Shown: in pieces, positions 1-9,662 of the stretch
How positions within the stretch are numbered: the stretch's first letter is position 1
Layout: every line of letters starts with the position of its first letter
Origin: a virus
Virus record (IMG/VR): IMGVR_UViG_3300022074_000013
Location: 30,776-94,775 of that record
Reading direction: 5' to 3' (one strand)
DNA length: 64,000 nt
Notes under the pieces: generated by a model
What the model was told of the DNA's origin: nothing
Seen by the model: the letters and a program-made list of their open reading frames with translations, nothing else
Databases searched by the model: none
Translations under genes and position numbers: made by a program

Positions 1-1980
1 GAAACAAACGCTGGTGTCGCAACATTTGACGGAACAGACTTTACTGTATCAGCTGGTGATGTCACGGTAAACGCAGAAAGAATTCAAGATATCGTTGGTG
101 CAATGGTATCAGGAAATACTGAAAGTGGTATCACAGTTACATATGAAGACGGTGACGGTACTTTAGACTTCTCTACTACACTAGGTGGTCTTGCTGGTAC
201 TTCTGATAATATCACAGAAGGTTCAACAAATTTATTCCTTACCAACGAAAGAGTAGACGATAGAGTAAACGCACTATTGACTGCTGGTACAAACATGTCA
301 TTGACATATGACGATGCAGCTAATACTTTAACAATTGCGTCTTCGGGTAAAACAGAAGAAGAAATAGAAGACATTGTTGGTGCACAACTTGCTACAAACG
401 GTTCACACACAAATATCACTGCAACATATGACGATGCTGGTGACGGTGCGGTAGACCTTGCAATTACAGACGCAACAATCAGAGGAAAGGTTTCCGTAAC
501 AGATTCAGGTGGAGACGGTTCACTTGCATACAATAACTCTACAGGTGTTATCACATATACAGGCCCAAGTGCGTCAGAAGTAAGAGCACATATCTCAGGT
601 GGAACAGGTGTTACTGTATCAAGTGGTGAAATTGCAATTGGACAAGCAGTTGCAACAAGTTCAAATGTAACTTTCGCAGACGTAGCTGCAACAGGTAATT
701 TGACAGTTACAGGTAACTTAGATGTAAACGGAACAACCACAACTTTAGACACTACAAACTCAACAATTACAGATAGATTGATTGAGTTAGGAAATGGTAC
801 AACAGGAACACCTGCAAATGATATGGGTATTGTTCTTGAAAGAGGAGACTCAGACAACGCATTTATAGGTTGGGATGAAAGTGCAGACAAATTCTTAGTA
901 GGTACAGGTTCATTTACAGGTGCAAGTACAGGTGACTTAACAGTTACTACAGGAACACTTGTAGCAAACTTAGAAGGTAACGTAACTGGTAACGTAACTG
1001 GTGACTTGACTGGTAACGTAACTGGTAACGTTAGTGGAACTGCAGCTACAGTAACAGGTGCAGCTCAAACAAACATTACAAGTCTTGGAACTCTTACAGC
1101 ATTAACAGTAGACGATATTAGTATTGACGGTTCAAAGATATCTATAGCCGATAACTCAGCAACTGCTCTTACCATTTCAGAAGGTAGTAATGACTATTTA
1201 ACTTTTAATACTACAGACTCAGCAGAAACAATATTATTAGGAAAACCTCTTGATACAAATGGTAATGCAATTATTTTTGATGTAGATGGTGATACATCAA
1301 TTGCTGGTTCACCTATTGATGATATGTTGATATTTAAATCTGGTGGAGCTTCATGGTTATTAGCTTCTGCAAATGTTGGTTTATCACCAAATGTTGCATT
1401 CCCCCTTGGTAATTCAAGTTATCCGTTTACCCATTTATATGTGGACAATATTTTTGTTGATGGTAATACAATTAAATCAGAAAATTCAGATGGCGATTTA
1501 ATATTTAAAGGCAACGATGGCGGTTCAGAAATAACTGCTCTTACACTTGATATGTCTGAAGCAGGTGCAGCTACTTTTAATGCAGGAGTAACTGCTACTA
1601 CATTTACAGGTGCATTAACTGGTAACGTTACTGGTAACTTAACTGGTAATGTCACAGGTAATGTTAGTGGAACTTCAGGTTCAACAACAGGTAATGCCGC
1701 TACAGCAACTGCATTACAAAATGCAAGAACAATCAACGGAGTATCTTTTGACGGAACTGGAAACGTAACAACCTTGACTGCAGGAACAGGTGTTTCTGTA
1801 TCAGGAACCGAAGTTGCAATCGGACAAGCAGTTGCTACAAACAGTAACGTGACCTTTAATCAGATACACACCGACTACGCAAGTAATAGTGGACAAGTTG
1901 CAAGGAACATTTACCAATCAACTTCTGCTCCAAGTGGTGGAGACGGACAAGTCGGCGACTTATGGATTTTATACTCTTAA
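1..1980 (+). CDS. Tail-fibre-like repetitive structural protein (5' end outside window)
   Basis: The frame is open from base 1, so the gene begins upstream; the first internal Met is at base 103. The protein is made of Thr/Gly/Asn/Val-rich beta-type repeats. A unit with ERIQDIVGA and a T.TYDDAGDG-type motif recurs, followed by short [12 protein letters not shown] tandem runs at about 960-1040 and 1620-1675. It ends in a conserved [17 protein letters not shown] type tail. Such repeats are common in large tail-fibre or adhesin-like proteins of marine T4-like phages. I infer a virion surface role in host recognition; no enzymatic domain is visible. Confidence 0.75.
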   Translation, partial: ETNAGVATFDGTDFTVSAGDVTVNAERIQDIVGAMVSGNTESGITVTYEDGDGTLDFSTTLGGLAGTSDNITEGSTNLFLTNERVDDRVNALLTAGTNMSLTYDDAANTLTIASSGKTEEEIEDIVGAQLATNGSHTNITATYDDAGDGAVDLAITDATIRGKVSVTDSGGDGSLAYNNSTGVITYTGPSASEVRAHISGGTGVTVSSGEIAIGQAVATSSNVTFADVAATGNLTVTGNLDVNGTTTTLDTTNSTITDRLIELGNGTTGTPANDMGIVLERGDSDNAFIGWDESADKFLVGTGSFTGASTGDLTVTTGTLVANLEGNVTGNVTGDLTGNVTGNVSGTAATVTGAAQTNITSLGTLTALTVDDISIDGSKISIADNSATALTISEGSNDYLTFNTTDSAETILLGKPLDTNGNAIIFDVDGDTSIAGSPIDDMLIFKSGGASWLLASANVGLSPNVAFPLGNSSYPFTHLYVDNIFVDGNTIKSENSDGDLIFKGNDGGSEITALTLDMSEAGAATFNAGVTATTFTGALTGNVTGNLTGNVTGNVSGTSGSTTGNAATATALQNARTINGVSFDGTGNVTTLTAGTGVSVSGTEVAIGQAVATNSNVTFNQIHTDYASNSGQVARNIYQSTSAPSGGDGQVGDLWILYS

Positions 1981-2003
1981 TAAGGGTAACAGGATAATAT
2001 AAT

Positions 2004-3377
2004 ATGGCATCAGGCTCACAGAAGGTTAAAACACCTACAGGCTGGAACGCAACTCAAGGTGCGTGGGTTAAAACGCCTGACGGTTGGCGTGCAGTAGAGC
2101 AAGTCTATATTAAAACGCCTGACGGGTGGAATAATGCTAGTGGTCAAGAAGATACACAACAACCTGCTCGAAGACCTGCAACTGGTAGACTTCAAGCACA
2201 AAGACCTGCAACTGGTCAATTACAGGCACAAAGACCTGCAATAGGAACAACACCTGCAAGAAGACCTGCGACTGGTAGACTTCAAGCACAAAGACCTGCA
2301 TCAGGACAGTCGCCAAGCACTTATCAGGCGCAAGGAAGATATCCATATCCTGCCAATGCACAGGCACCTTATCCTGCTAATGGACAACAGCCAGGCACAT
2401 ATCCTGCTAACGCTCAGACGCCTGGCACATATCCTGCAAATGCTAGAGGAAGATATCCTGCTAACGGACAATCGCCAGGCACATATCCTGCTAATGCGAG
2501 ACAGCCAGGAACTTATCAGGCAAGATATCCATTTACTTATCCTGCTAACTCACAAAGTCCATTTACGTATCAGGCAAGATATCCATTTACATACCCTGCT
2601 AACTCACAGTCACCATTTACGTATCAGGCAAGATATCCGTTTATTGCACCTACAACATATCAGGCACCTACAACGTATCAGGCAAGATATCCATTTATTA
2701 CACCTGCGAGACAACCTTTCACTTTCTCATTCATGAAAGACGGGATAGTTTATAACGGTCAGAATCCTTTTACTACAAGTGCAAGGGGTAGGTATCCTGC
2801 TAATACAACGTATCCTGCTAACACGAATACAAATGCACGTGGAAGATATCCTGCCAACGCAAGGCAGCCAGGAACTTATCAGAATAACGCAAGAGGAAGA
2901 TACCCTGCTAATGCAAGACAGCCAGGCACATATCAAAACAATGCACGTGGAAGATATCCTGCGAACTCACAGTCACCATTTACTTATCAGACGCCTTATA
3001 GAACTCCGTTTACATATCAGGCAAGATATCCATTTACATATCAAGCGTCTTATAGAATTCCGTCTACTTATCAGGCGTCTTATAGAACACCGTTTACGTA
3101 TCAGGCAAGACAACCTAGCACGTATCAAGCACAAGGAAGATATCCGTATCCTGCTAACGCACAGACATCATATAATTTCCAACAGAACTATCAGAACCCA
3201 TACCCGTTCCAACAGAATTATCAAAATCCGTATCCGTTCCAACAGAACTATCAGAACCCGTATCCGTTCCAACAGAACTATCAGAACCCGTACCCATACC
3301 AGCAGAACTATCAAAACCCTGTTCAACGTTGGGACGGTGTGTTACAACAACAATGGCCTGCAACACCTATTTCGTAA
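2004..3377 (+). CDS. Low-complexity Pro/Ala/Tyr/Gln repeat protein, probably virion-associated
   Basis: 457 residues with no recognised enzymatic domain. The N-terminus has three KTPxGW units (about residues 8-42). Then come RPATG/LQAQ repeats, many PANA/YPAN and YQARYPF units, and a C-terminal block of QQNYQNPYPF repeats (about 390-440). A Shine-Dalgarno-like AACAGGA precedes the ATG. It lies directly after the fibre-like gene, which suggests a fibre accessory or cell-surface-binding role, but that is inference. The DNA repeats also keep other frames open for long stretches (for example 2779-3399); I treat those as by-products of the repeat. Confidence 0.7.
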   Translation: MASGSQKVKTPTGWNATQGAWVKTPDGWRAVEQVYIKTPDGWNNASGQEDTQQPARRPATGRLQAQRPATGQLQAQRPAIGTTPARRPATGRLQAQRPASGQSPSTYQAQGRYPYPANAQAPYPANGQQPGTYPANAQTPGTYPANARGRYPANGQSPGTYPANARQPGTYQARYPFTYPANSQSPFTYQARYPFTYPANSQSPFTYQARYPFIAPTTYQAPTTYQARYPFITPARQPFTFSFMKDGIVYNGQNPFTTSARGRYPANTTYPANTNTNARGRYPANARQPGTYQNNARGRYPANARQPGTYQNNARGRYPANSQSPFTYQTPYRTPFTYQARYPFTYQASYRIPSTYQASYRTPFTYQARQPSTYQAQGRYPYPANAQTSYNFQQNYQNPYPFQQNYQNPYPFQQNYQNPYPFQQNYQNPYPYQQNYQNPVQRWDGVLQQQWPATPIS

Positions 3378-3380
3378 CAC

Positions 3381-3410
3381 ACTAAATATACTCACATAAG
3401 TGAGATTTTT
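3381..3410 (+). promoter_or_regulatory. Late-promoter-like box with a short hairpin
   Basis: ACTAAATA at 3381-3388 resembles the T4 late box. It is followed by a 5-bp hairpin CTCAC-ATAA-GTGAG (3391-3404) and a T-rich run. This could be a weak terminator or a late promoter for the next gene; the stem is too short to decide. Confidence 0.3.
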
Positions 3411-3413
3411 ATT

Positions 3414-4940
3414 ATGACAGAAATTGACCATTTAATTGATTTTATTCCATTTCGCCTAGACTGGACGCAAGAAAGTGTTCGTAGACAACTCTTTTATAAG
3501 AGCGGTCACCATATTGGCAATATTCCTGTTAACGAAGACGGTTCTATTGATACTGAATGTGACACATATAAAGTTGTACAATACTTTGTAGATAATGTTT
3601 ATGTTCCTAATGTGAAATTAGTAACTTGGGGTGATATTAAAAAGTGCGGATTCATGCCTTTGGAATCATTTGGATTAGACTATCAAGCGTCTAATTATTT
3701 AAAGTATATTCCTAATTTCCATACTTACGGTGCTAGTATGAAAAAAATAACTACCGCAACGGGAGATATTACTGGTGGAAATGAAGATGGAAATGATATA
3801 ACTGGTTCGGGATTTTATCATGGGTGTAAAGGACATTGGTTATTACATGATATTCAGAAGAATGGTTTAAATCAACCGATAACTATTGTATTACAAAAAA
3901 GCGGAAGAAACGATAGAATTGAATACAACCCACATATACACCCTGGCTCAGTACGACAAGGTGTATTCGGTGCGACAGACGATGAAAGTATGACCTGTAT
4001 TGTTTGGGACGCATATAACGCCTTTGATTGGATAGAACCTTTAACTACTGATGAGTGGTTAAGAAGTTTTACTACACCACAGTTTGACGGCATGAGACCG
4101 ACACAATTACATGTATCTTACAATTATACTAGTATTGAAGTGCAAACTTCGGGTGAATGGAATAATGGAAGGTCAGAACCCGATAGACAATGGAGAGAAA
4201 AAGTAAAGGATTTTTCTAAAAAGGTATCAGAAAAATTCAATGGAAAACCTTTAAACATATATCTTGGGTATGATTCAAGACATGAAGATATAACAGACGT
4301 ACAAATAAATTCTATTAATCAAGCATGTCAAAGAGCAGTTAATGACTCACAGTGTAGATTTGAACCTGAAATAAAACTACTTGACGTATCAAAGATTCCC
4401 GAATATACTAGAGAGTACGCAAATCAATCGACAGAATTTACTTATAGCAGATTCTTAATTCCATACTTAGAAAATTATGAAGGGTTTAGTATATTCATAG
4501 ATAATGATTTTGTATGGAAACAACCTTGGTATGAAATGTTTTATTTTCTACACCCCGACAATGCAGTAGCATGTGTTCAATATGAATATGAACTAGAAAA
4601 AATGTCTAAGACTAAAATGGGTGGTGAAGAGAATGTTATGTATCCTAAAAAGTTGTGGTCTAGTTTCATGATATTTAATAATGCTCATGAAGACTGTAAA
4701 AAATTAACACCCGAAGTTGTAAATACTGCGAGTGGTCAATACTTACACCAGTTTGAATGGACTGATAGTATTGATAGAATCCCTGACAAATATGTCTTTA
4801 CAGAAGGCATGTCAGACGAAGATAAAAGATATCATGCGGTGCATTATACAAGAGGTGGCCCATGGATAAAAGATATGGACTGTAGTGACATATCGCAATT
4901 AAAGTTATACGAAAAGTATAAAAATATACTCAATAAATAA
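3414..4940 (+). CDS. Two-domain protein: possible ParB-like N-terminus and GT8-like glycosyltransferase C-terminus
   Basis: 508 residues. The C-terminal half (about 278-495) looks like a family 8-type nucleotide-sugar glycosyltransferase. It opens with an IYLGYDSR strand and carries a FIDNDF metal-binding DxD equivalent at about residues 363-365. It also has LWSSFMIFNN and a closing VHYTRGGPW motif. The N-terminal half (about 135-200) has a GLNQPI...HPGSVR pattern reminiscent of ParB/Srx-type domains, which I hold only loosely. Placed beside fibre genes, it could modify virion proteins or host surface glycans. The acceptor cannot be told from sequence. Confidence 0.6.
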   Translation: MTEIDHLIDFIPFRLDWTQESVRRQLFYKSGHHIGNIPVNEDGSIDTECDTYKVVQYFVDNVYVPNVKLVTWGDIKKCGFMPLESFGLDYQASNYLKYIPNFHTYGASMKKITTATGDITGGNEDGNDITGSGFYHGCKGHWLLHDIQKNGLNQPITIVLQKSGRNDRIEYNPHIHPGSVRQGVFGATDDESMTCIVWDAYNAFDWIEPLTTDEWLRSFTTPQFDGMRPTQLHVSYNYTSIEVQTSGEWNNGRSEPDRQWREKVKDFSKKVSEKFNGKPLNIYLGYDSRHEDITDVQINSINQACQRAVNDSQCRFEPEIKLLDVSKIPEYTREYANQSTEFTYSRFLIPYLENYEGFSIFIDNDFVWKQPWYEMFYFLHPDNAVACVQYEYELEKMSKTKMGGEENVMYPKKLWSSFMIFNNAHEDCKKLTPEVVNTASGQYLHQFEWTDSIDRIPDKYVFTEGMSDEDKRYHAVHYTRGGPWIKDMDCSDISQLKLYEKYKNILNK

Positions 4941-4958
4941 GAATAGAGGTAATATATT

Positions 4959-5516
4959 ATGAATCAACTTGTTTTTACAGAAGATAACAATCTTCACATC
5001 ACCAAACCAAACGGTTTGAGATACCAATTTGACAATGTCGAAAAACCAAATTTAGGTTTTGATTTTGACGTTATTGTTTATGACGGAGACAGCGAATTTA
5101 AAATTGTCGGTTACAACGATGACATTCCTTTCGATGAACAGGATAAACATGCACTTGTAGACGAAGAAAGAGACGCTATCGAACAGTTTATTGAACAGTC
5201 AGAACCACCAAATGGTATGTCCTTAAACAATCAGTTTATGGCAGACTTAGAAAATTTAACTCACGACAAAATAGAAGACTGTGCAATAAGATATAATTTT
5301 AGAAATCTTAACGAATGTGTATATGCTGGACGAGAAGGTTCTAATCATACGTATAGGTCAGAAGCACGTAGAGTTTTAGAATATGCAGATGCAACTTGGT
5401 CAATATGTTTTCAAACGCAAGAAGAAATAATGGCAACAAGAGAAGACCATTTGAAACCTTTTGACGAATACGTAGTAGTGTTGCCTGAAACAGTATCACC
5501 AAATAATATTTGTTAA
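4959..5516 (+). CDS. Hypothetical acidic protein
   Basis: 185 residues, acidic, not recognised. The ATG is preceded by GAGGT at a normal distance, and an AATAAATA late-box variant lies at 4933-4940. A C-terminal segment with EARRVLEYADATWS and EEIMATREDHLKPFDEY looks helical and is somewhat like tail-fibre assembly or chaperone-type proteins. That would fit its position after fibre genes, but it is only a suggestion. No membrane segment is seen. Confidence 0.6.
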   Translation: MNQLVFTEDNNLHITKPNGLRYQFDNVEKPNLGFDFDVIVYDGDSEFKIVGYNDDIPFDEQDKHALVDEERDAIEQFIEQSEPPNGMSLNNQFMADLENLTHDKIEDCAIRYNFRNLNECVYAGREGSNHTYRSEARRVLEYADATWSICFQTQEEIMATREDHLKPFDEYVVVLPETVSPNNIC

Positions 5517-5517
5517 A

Positions 5518-6279
5518 GTGAACGTTGTCTACCACGACAAACCTTTCAGACTAACGAAAGATAATTATCCGTTAGGGGATACCTTTCATGTTATCGATAA
5601 TTATTTGGCGGACGAATTACACCACCATTGGGATAAGTCATTAGTCGCAAGTAACCTTTGGTCTAAAACTAATCAAGTTGCGTCCGATAGTAAAACAGGA
5701 TTACCACATCATTCCTTTTGGGGTGGAACATTTTTTAGAGATGTTCCTAATCATGAACACGTAGATTGGTGTCAAGGAAATCAGATAAATCGTTCAGATA
5801 CTTACTTTGCTTCATATTTTAATACTAGAGTAATGAATGACTTTGGTTTTCGTTGGGTTGAGTTTGATTACATGGGTTTGAATTCACAAACTCAAGGACT
5901 AGACGGTACATGTCATAATGATTGTGCGCCTGAATGTGAGTGGAACATATCTTTTTTGTATTACTTAAATACATTTTGGAATCCTAAATGGGGCGGTGAC
6001 TTAAGAGTGTATGATGAAAATATTGGTAGCGGTGTTGCAGAAGAAATGAACAAACACGAAATAGGAAGAATAGAATTTAAACCAAACAGATTACTTATGT
6101 TTGACGGAAGGATACCTCATGGTGCAGAAGCACCAAAACCTTCTGCAAGATATGTAGATAGACGTTCATGTGTATTGCGTGGTTCAGAAATAAGATTAGT
6201 ACCTCAAGAAGAACAAAGAAAAGAAGTTGCACCAAGACAACTAAGATATCAGAGATATATGAGATATGCCGACAATTGA
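5518..6279 (+). CDS. 2-oxoglutarate/Fe(II)-dependent oxygenase
   Basis: 253 residues starting at GTG one base after the previous stop; no ATG is available before the conserved core. The double-stranded beta-helix iron site is visible: CHNDCAPECEWN (HxD, about 142-144), then WGGDLRVYD, and distally PNRLLMFDGRIPHGAEAP with the second His. A following Arg-rich stretch (RYVDRRSCVLRG) would bind 2-oxoglutarate. This is one of five such enzymes in the window. The substrate is unknown; related phage enzymes are usually annotated as prolyl-hydroxylase-like. It overlaps the next gene by 14 bases. Confidence 0.85.
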   Translation: MNVVYHDKPFRLTKDNYPLGDTFHVIDNYLADELHHHWDKSLVASNLWSKTNQVASDSKTGLPHHSFWGGTFFRDVPNHEHVDWCQGNQINRSDTYFASYFNTRVMNDFGFRWVEFDYMGLNSQTQGLDGTCHNDCAPECEWNISFLYYLNTFWNPKWGGDLRVYDENIGSGVAEEMNKHEIGRIEFKPNRLLMFDGRIPHGAEAPKPSARYVDRRSCVLRGSEIRLVPQEEQRKEVAPRQLRYQRYMRYADN

Positions 6280-7135
6280 GTTTAAAACATATAATGATAC
6301 CGCATTTGAATTAATGCGTCCTGTACCTGCAAGTAAAATGCAACCCGATTGGTGGAAAAAATCTAAAGTGCATATGATTGATAAAGGGGTGGTTGGGATA
6401 TCATTAAGAGCTTGTCCTGCAATGCATGATTGGTTATCAACAGGATATTATATCGCAACAAATAGAGATATACATTGTGAATTCAATCAAACTCTTGTAA
6501 GTGGTGGTGATTGGCATGCTACCGTTCCGCCTGACGGTGAAAATTTTGAAGCTTCATATGCTTCACCTACACATTCAAAACACCAACTAATGAATGATAA
6601 TTTCTCATTCTTAAAAGGAGATGGTTCTGATGAAAATCCTCATGACGCATTCAAATTTAGAGTACCTTGGTCTGTAGTAACACCGCCTGGCTATTCTTGT
6701 TTATATCTTGACCCCTTTTTACATCAGAATAAATATTTTAGAACATGGCAAGGAACAATGGATACTGATATGTTTAATACCTTAACAGATAATACGCAGA
6801 TTATTATGTATCCATTAAGTGACAAGTCTTTTGTTATACCTAAAGGAACACCCATAGTACAGATAGTTCCTTATAGGAGAGAACAGTGGACTGCGTCTTA
6901 TATTAACATGGACGGGAGTGCATATATAAATGAAGTAAGTCATTTAACAAGTGAATACGGCAAACCTTCAATATCTGAATTGTGTGAAGTTGAGGGTGAT
7001 GCAAGTTCGCCAGACGGACAGGTGCCTGGCGGATTTTACAGAAAATACATGTGGACGACTAAAGCAAAAAACTTTAAGGACGCTCCACCTAATGAATGCC
7101 CCTTTGACCCAAAAACAGGAGAAATGAAAAAGTGA
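6266..7135 (+). CDS. Conserved phage protein of DUF6065 type, function unknown
   Basis: 289 residues. The N-terminus (IEFKTYNDTAFELMRPVPASKMQPDWW) and the middle (a TPPGYSCLYLDP strand and IPKGTPIVQIVPYRRE) match, from memory, a family in marine T4-like phages labelled DUF6065. That family lies next to 2-oxoglutarate oxygenases, as here. The fold looks all-beta, cupin-like. It overlaps the preceding oxygenase by 14 bases and the next gene by 4, so the three are translationally coupled. No catalytic residues can be assigned. Confidence 0.65.
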   Translation: MPTIEFKTYNDTAFELMRPVPASKMQPDWWKKSKVHMIDKGVVGISLRACPAMHDWLSTGYYIATNRDIHCEFNQTLVSGGDWHATVPPDGENFEASYASPTHSKHQLMNDNFSFLKGDGSDENPHDAFKFRVPWSVVTPPGYSCLYLDPFLHQNKYFRTWQGTMDTDMFNTLTDNTQIIMYPLSDKSFVIPKGTPIVQIVPYRREQWTASYINMDGSAYINEVSHLTSEYGKPSISELCEVEGDASSPDGQVPGGFYRKYMWTTKAKNFKDAPPNECPFDPKTGEMKK

Positions 7136-7770
7136 AATACGAAGGATATACAGAGTTCGAGGCTAATAAAACTAAAGGTGATAACAATGTTGGAGTTGAT
7201 ATCGATAGTTTATACGAAGGACAAACTAATGTTCAAATAGAAGGTTTTGATGTAGGTACAGACGCCAGTACACCTGCTTTTTATATTTGGAATTCTATGA
7301 ACTGGCACGAAGATACTTATTGTGGTTGGAAAACTTTTAAAGGTGAACAAGACCATAATACACTGTCAACAGTATGGGAAACGAGGTGGTGGCATTCAAT
7401 CCAACCAGCACCTTACAAGTATGTGGGTGGCCCTTATAGAGCTGCTGTTGCAGATTATACTTTTGGTGTGTTTGGATTATTCTTTTGTCAAAGGTTTGTT
7501 CCAATTACAGATTTGAGAGTCACTTATGACAAAGCAATTAAAGTAGGTGATACTATAGAATGTGTAATAACAAACACTGTAATTGAAAATGACATTTTGA
7601 AACAAGAGTTAATTCAAAGAATTTACGGTAGTGATGAAATTGTTGGTCGTGCTTGGGCAAGTCACTTCATGAAGAAGAAAGAAGACTATAAAGAAAAACA
7701 ACAAGACTTAACTGAATTAAATGGTGACGGTAATCGTGACCGAGGAAGGTACGGGGAAGATGTCAGTTAG
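7132..7770 (+). CDS. Hotdog-fold thioesterase-like protein (tentative)
   Basis: 212 residues from a GTG that forms a GTGA overlap with the previous stop. Residues about 128-182 (RVTYDKAIKVGDTIEC, then ELIQRIYGSDEIVGRAWASHF) follow the strand pattern of hotdog acyl-thioesterases or dehydratases: R..Y..P.KVGD, then a helper strand, then an 'R.a.a...F' strand. The N-terminal half is unrecognised and Trp-rich. The catalytic Asp/Glu of known thioesterases cannot be placed with confidence. The gene sits between two 2-oxoglutarate oxygenase loci, so it may act on an acyl or small-molecule substrate. Confidence 0.45.
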   Translation: MKYEGYTEFEANKTKGDNNVGVDIDSLYEGQTNVQIEGFDVGTDASTPAFYIWNSMNWHEDTYCGWKTFKGEQDHNTLSTVWETRWWHSIQPAPYKYVGGPYRAAVADYTFGVFGLFFCQRFVPITDLRVTYDKAIKVGDTIECVITNTVIENDILKQELIQRIYGSDEIVGRAWASHFMKKKEDYKEKQQDLTELNGDGNRDRGRYGEDVS

Positions 7771-8521
7771 ATTACTGTTTCCACATTACGTATTTCAAAG
7801 AAATATGTTAGACCCAAATCTTGACGAAAGTCAAGGATATGATTTGGAGTATAACGAAATGTTAGTTGCAGAAGTTGACGCAATGCGTAAGCGTGACCCT
7901 AAAGGTAGACTTGTATCTAATTCACCTAACCCTGCTACAATGCATAGGTCGGGTTGGCAGTCTAATGACGGTTGTGAAAGTAGTCCAGTCTTTCAGAAAT
8001 GTATGAATCGTATCAGTAAGTTTTTTTCTGACGAGGTTTTACCTTTTCATGGTATTCAAAATTCTAATGGTCTTAAAATGAGGCCAGGCAATTCATGGGC
8101 AAACATAAATGAAACTATGTCTTGGAATAGACCTCATACTCATAATGGTTGTTGGTATTCAGGTGTTTTATATCTAAAAGCAGACGGAGATGAAGGTAAC
8201 TTTTCTGCAATTGATACAGACTCTAAAGTTCTGTCTATGTTTCCGCACCACCAAAGAGTTAGAACTAATTGGGACGTTCAACCTAGAACAGGAGATATTC
8301 ATATATTTTCTAGTGGTTTAATGCATATGGTTGAACCTAATATGACTGACAAAGAAAGATATAGCATATCGTTCAATATGGATTTACATGACGTGGTAGG
8401 CCCAACTGGATTCTTTCCTGATAATGGTGCTGGTTACTTTGGTCAAGACTTTACTGTTGATGAATGGAATCCTGATGAATTTTCATTTAATTTAGACGAA
8501 AGAGGAAATCCAATACGTTAA
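7760..8521 (+). CDS. 2-oxoglutarate/Fe(II)-dependent oxygenase
   Basis: I start at the ATG at 7760 (MSVRLLFPHYVF) rather than upstream at 7721. GGGGAAG sits just before 7760 and the family core begins there; the overlap with the previous gene is then 11 bases. About 253 residues. The core shows SWNRPHTHNGCWYSGVLYLK (iron-site His pair), then GDIHIFSSGLMHMVEPN and ERYSISFNM with the distal His and the oxoglutarate Arg. It resembles the putative 2OG-Fe(II) oxygenase family common in marine phages. The substrate is unknown. Confidence 0.85.
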   Translation: MSVRLLFPHYVFQRNMLDPNLDESQGYDLEYNEMLVAEVDAMRKRDPKGRLVSNSPNPATMHRSGWQSNDGCESSPVFQKCMNRISKFFSDEVLPFHGIQNSNGLKMRPGNSWANINETMSWNRPHTHNGCWYSGVLYLKADGDEGNFSAIDTDSKVLSMFPHHQRVRTNWDVQPRTGDIHIFSSGLMHMVEPNMTDKERYSISFNMDLHDVVGPTGFFPDNGAGYFGQDFTVDEWNPDEFSFNLDERGNPIR

Positions 8522-8543
8522 TTCCATAAATAACCGTATGGAA
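8522..8543 (+). promoter_or_regulatory. Late promoter interrupted inverted repeat at the 8538 start
   Basis: CATAAATA (8525-8532) lies 5 bases before the ATG at 8538, so a T4-type late start falls on the A of the ATG. TTCCATA (8522-8528) and TATGGAA (8537-8543) form a perfect 7-bp repeat. Only read-through RNA would contain both arms. Confidence 0.65.
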
Positions 8544-8807
8544 GAAAACCTAATAGCCTTTGACGCACACTTACTTTGGAATATAGTTCTAACCTTTATT
8601 CTCATGCCTTTAGGTTTCTTAATCCGTAACCTATTATCTGAACAAAAAAGAATTGATATTCTTATCAATAAAACACGTGAAGAAGTCGCCAAAGACTACG
8701 TAACACGTGAACAACTATCCAAAGAACTAGAAAGATTAATGGATACCTTAGACAGAATCGATACCAAAATCGATAGACTACAGAATAAAACTTACTTCCA
8801 AGAATAA
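8538..8807 (+). CDS. Small membrane-anchored coiled-coil protein
   Basis: 89 residues. There is one hydrophobic segment (about residues 12-32, LLWNIVLTFILMPLGFLI). It is followed by a charged heptad-type helix with REQLSKELERLMDTLDRIDTKIDRLQ. The topology resembles the two small proteins before the curli genes (42819 and 43117) and small holin-like or membrane-tethering proteins, but no family is recognised. Its own late promoter predicts a leaderless transcript. It lies immediately before the neck gene 13. Confidence 0.65.
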   Translation: MEENLIAFDAHLLWNIVLTFILMPLGFLIRNLLSEQKRIDILINKTREEVAKDYVTREQLSKELERLMDTLDRIDTKIDRLQNKTYFQE

Positions 8808-8811
8808 TTCT

Positions 8812-8845
8812 TATAAATAGTAGTATTAAAGGAAAATACTACTAT
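8812..8845 (+). promoter_or_regulatory. Late promoter overlapping an 11-bp hairpin that hides the gene 13 ribosome site
   Basis: TATAAATA is at 8812-8819. ATAGTAGTATT (8817-8827) pairs perfectly with AATACTACTAT (8835-8845), leaving AAAGGAA in the loop and part of the gene 13 ATG in the stem. The predicted late start at about 8825 removes most of the left arm. Only upstream transcripts would fold the full stem. Confidence 0.75.
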
Positions 8846-9659
8846 GGCCGCACCAAATTCTAAAGACACATTTAAACAGTACATCAAGCGTGCTCTTGGA
8901 GCTCCAGTAATAGAAATCAATATAGATGATGACCAACTGGACGACAGAGTAGACGAAGCATTACAATACTTTCGTGAATATCATTATGACGGTAGTATCA
9001 AAACATATTTAAAACACCAATTGAGTGCTAACGATATCGCTGGATTAAAAACAGACGAAACGTTTACAGAAAACGCAGCTGGTACTCACGCAAAAACAGA
9101 CCAACAATATAAACAACAACAAAACTATATTGTTTTACCTGAGTTTATATTATCAGTTATAAACATATTTCCATTTGCAGATAAACATAATCTTAATATG
9201 TTTGATATTAGATATCAATTAAGACTCAACGACATATACGATTTAACAAACACTAGTATTCTATACTATGAAATGGTTCAACAGCATATCAGTATGTTAG
9301 ACCAAATCTTAGTGGGTCAAACACCTATCAGATACAATACTCACATGAATAGACTATATCTTGACATGGACGCTGACCAAATCAACGCAGGTGAGTTTAT
9401 CATTATAGAGTGTTACAGAAAGATAGACCCAAATGATTTTACAGACATATACAATGACATGTGGTTGAAAAGATATGCAACTGCTTTGGTCAAGTATCAA
9501 TGGGGACAGAACTTATCTAAGTTTGGTGGTATCGCACTGCCAGGCGGAGTGGTGCTTGAACCCGATAACATAAAGACAGAAGCACTAGAAGAAAAAACAA
9601 GGTTAGAGGAAGAATCTAGATTGAACTACGAAATGCCTGTATTAGATATGATGGGGTAA
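8844..9659 (+). CDS. 13: Neck protein gp13 (head completion)
   Basis: 271 residues. The N-terminus (DTFKQYIKRALGAPVIEINIDDDQLDDRVDEAL) and the QYFREYHYDG segment are characteristic of T4-like gp13. This protein forms part of the neck that closes the filled head and accepts the tail. The length is close to the T4 protein. It is followed by 14, 15, 16 and 17 in the canonical order with only a few bases between genes. Translation is probably governed by the hairpin over its start. Confidence 0.92.
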   Translation: MAAPNSKDTFKQYIKRALGAPVIEINIDDDQLDDRVDEALQYFREYHYDGSIKTYLKHQLSANDIAGLKTDETFTENAAGTHAKTDQQYKQQQNYIVLPEFILSVINIFPFADKHNLNMFDIRYQLRLNDIYDLTNTSILYYEMVQQHISMLDQILVGQTPIRYNTHMNRLYLDMDADQINAGEFIIIECYRKIDPNDFTDIYNDMWLKRYATALVKYQWGQNLSKFGGIALPGGVVLEPDNIKTEALEEKTRLEEESRLNYEMPVLDMMG

Positions 9660-9662
9660 TAA

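Noticed and set aside
84-890. Long antisense ORF (268 codons) opposite the fibre-like gene
   Set aside because: It mirrors the Thr/Val repeat composition of the sense gene, has no ribosome site or recognisable domain, and no other minus-strand gene is supported.
1998-2003. TATAAT directly before the ATG at 2004
   Set aside because: No spacing for a transcription start and a ribosome site AACAGGA is present, so the similarity to a -10 is probably chance.
2779-3399. 206-codon ORF in another frame of the repeat gene
   Set aside because: Open because the underlying DNA repeat lacks stops; the product is a low-complexity Arg/Ile/Leu/His peptide with no start signal.
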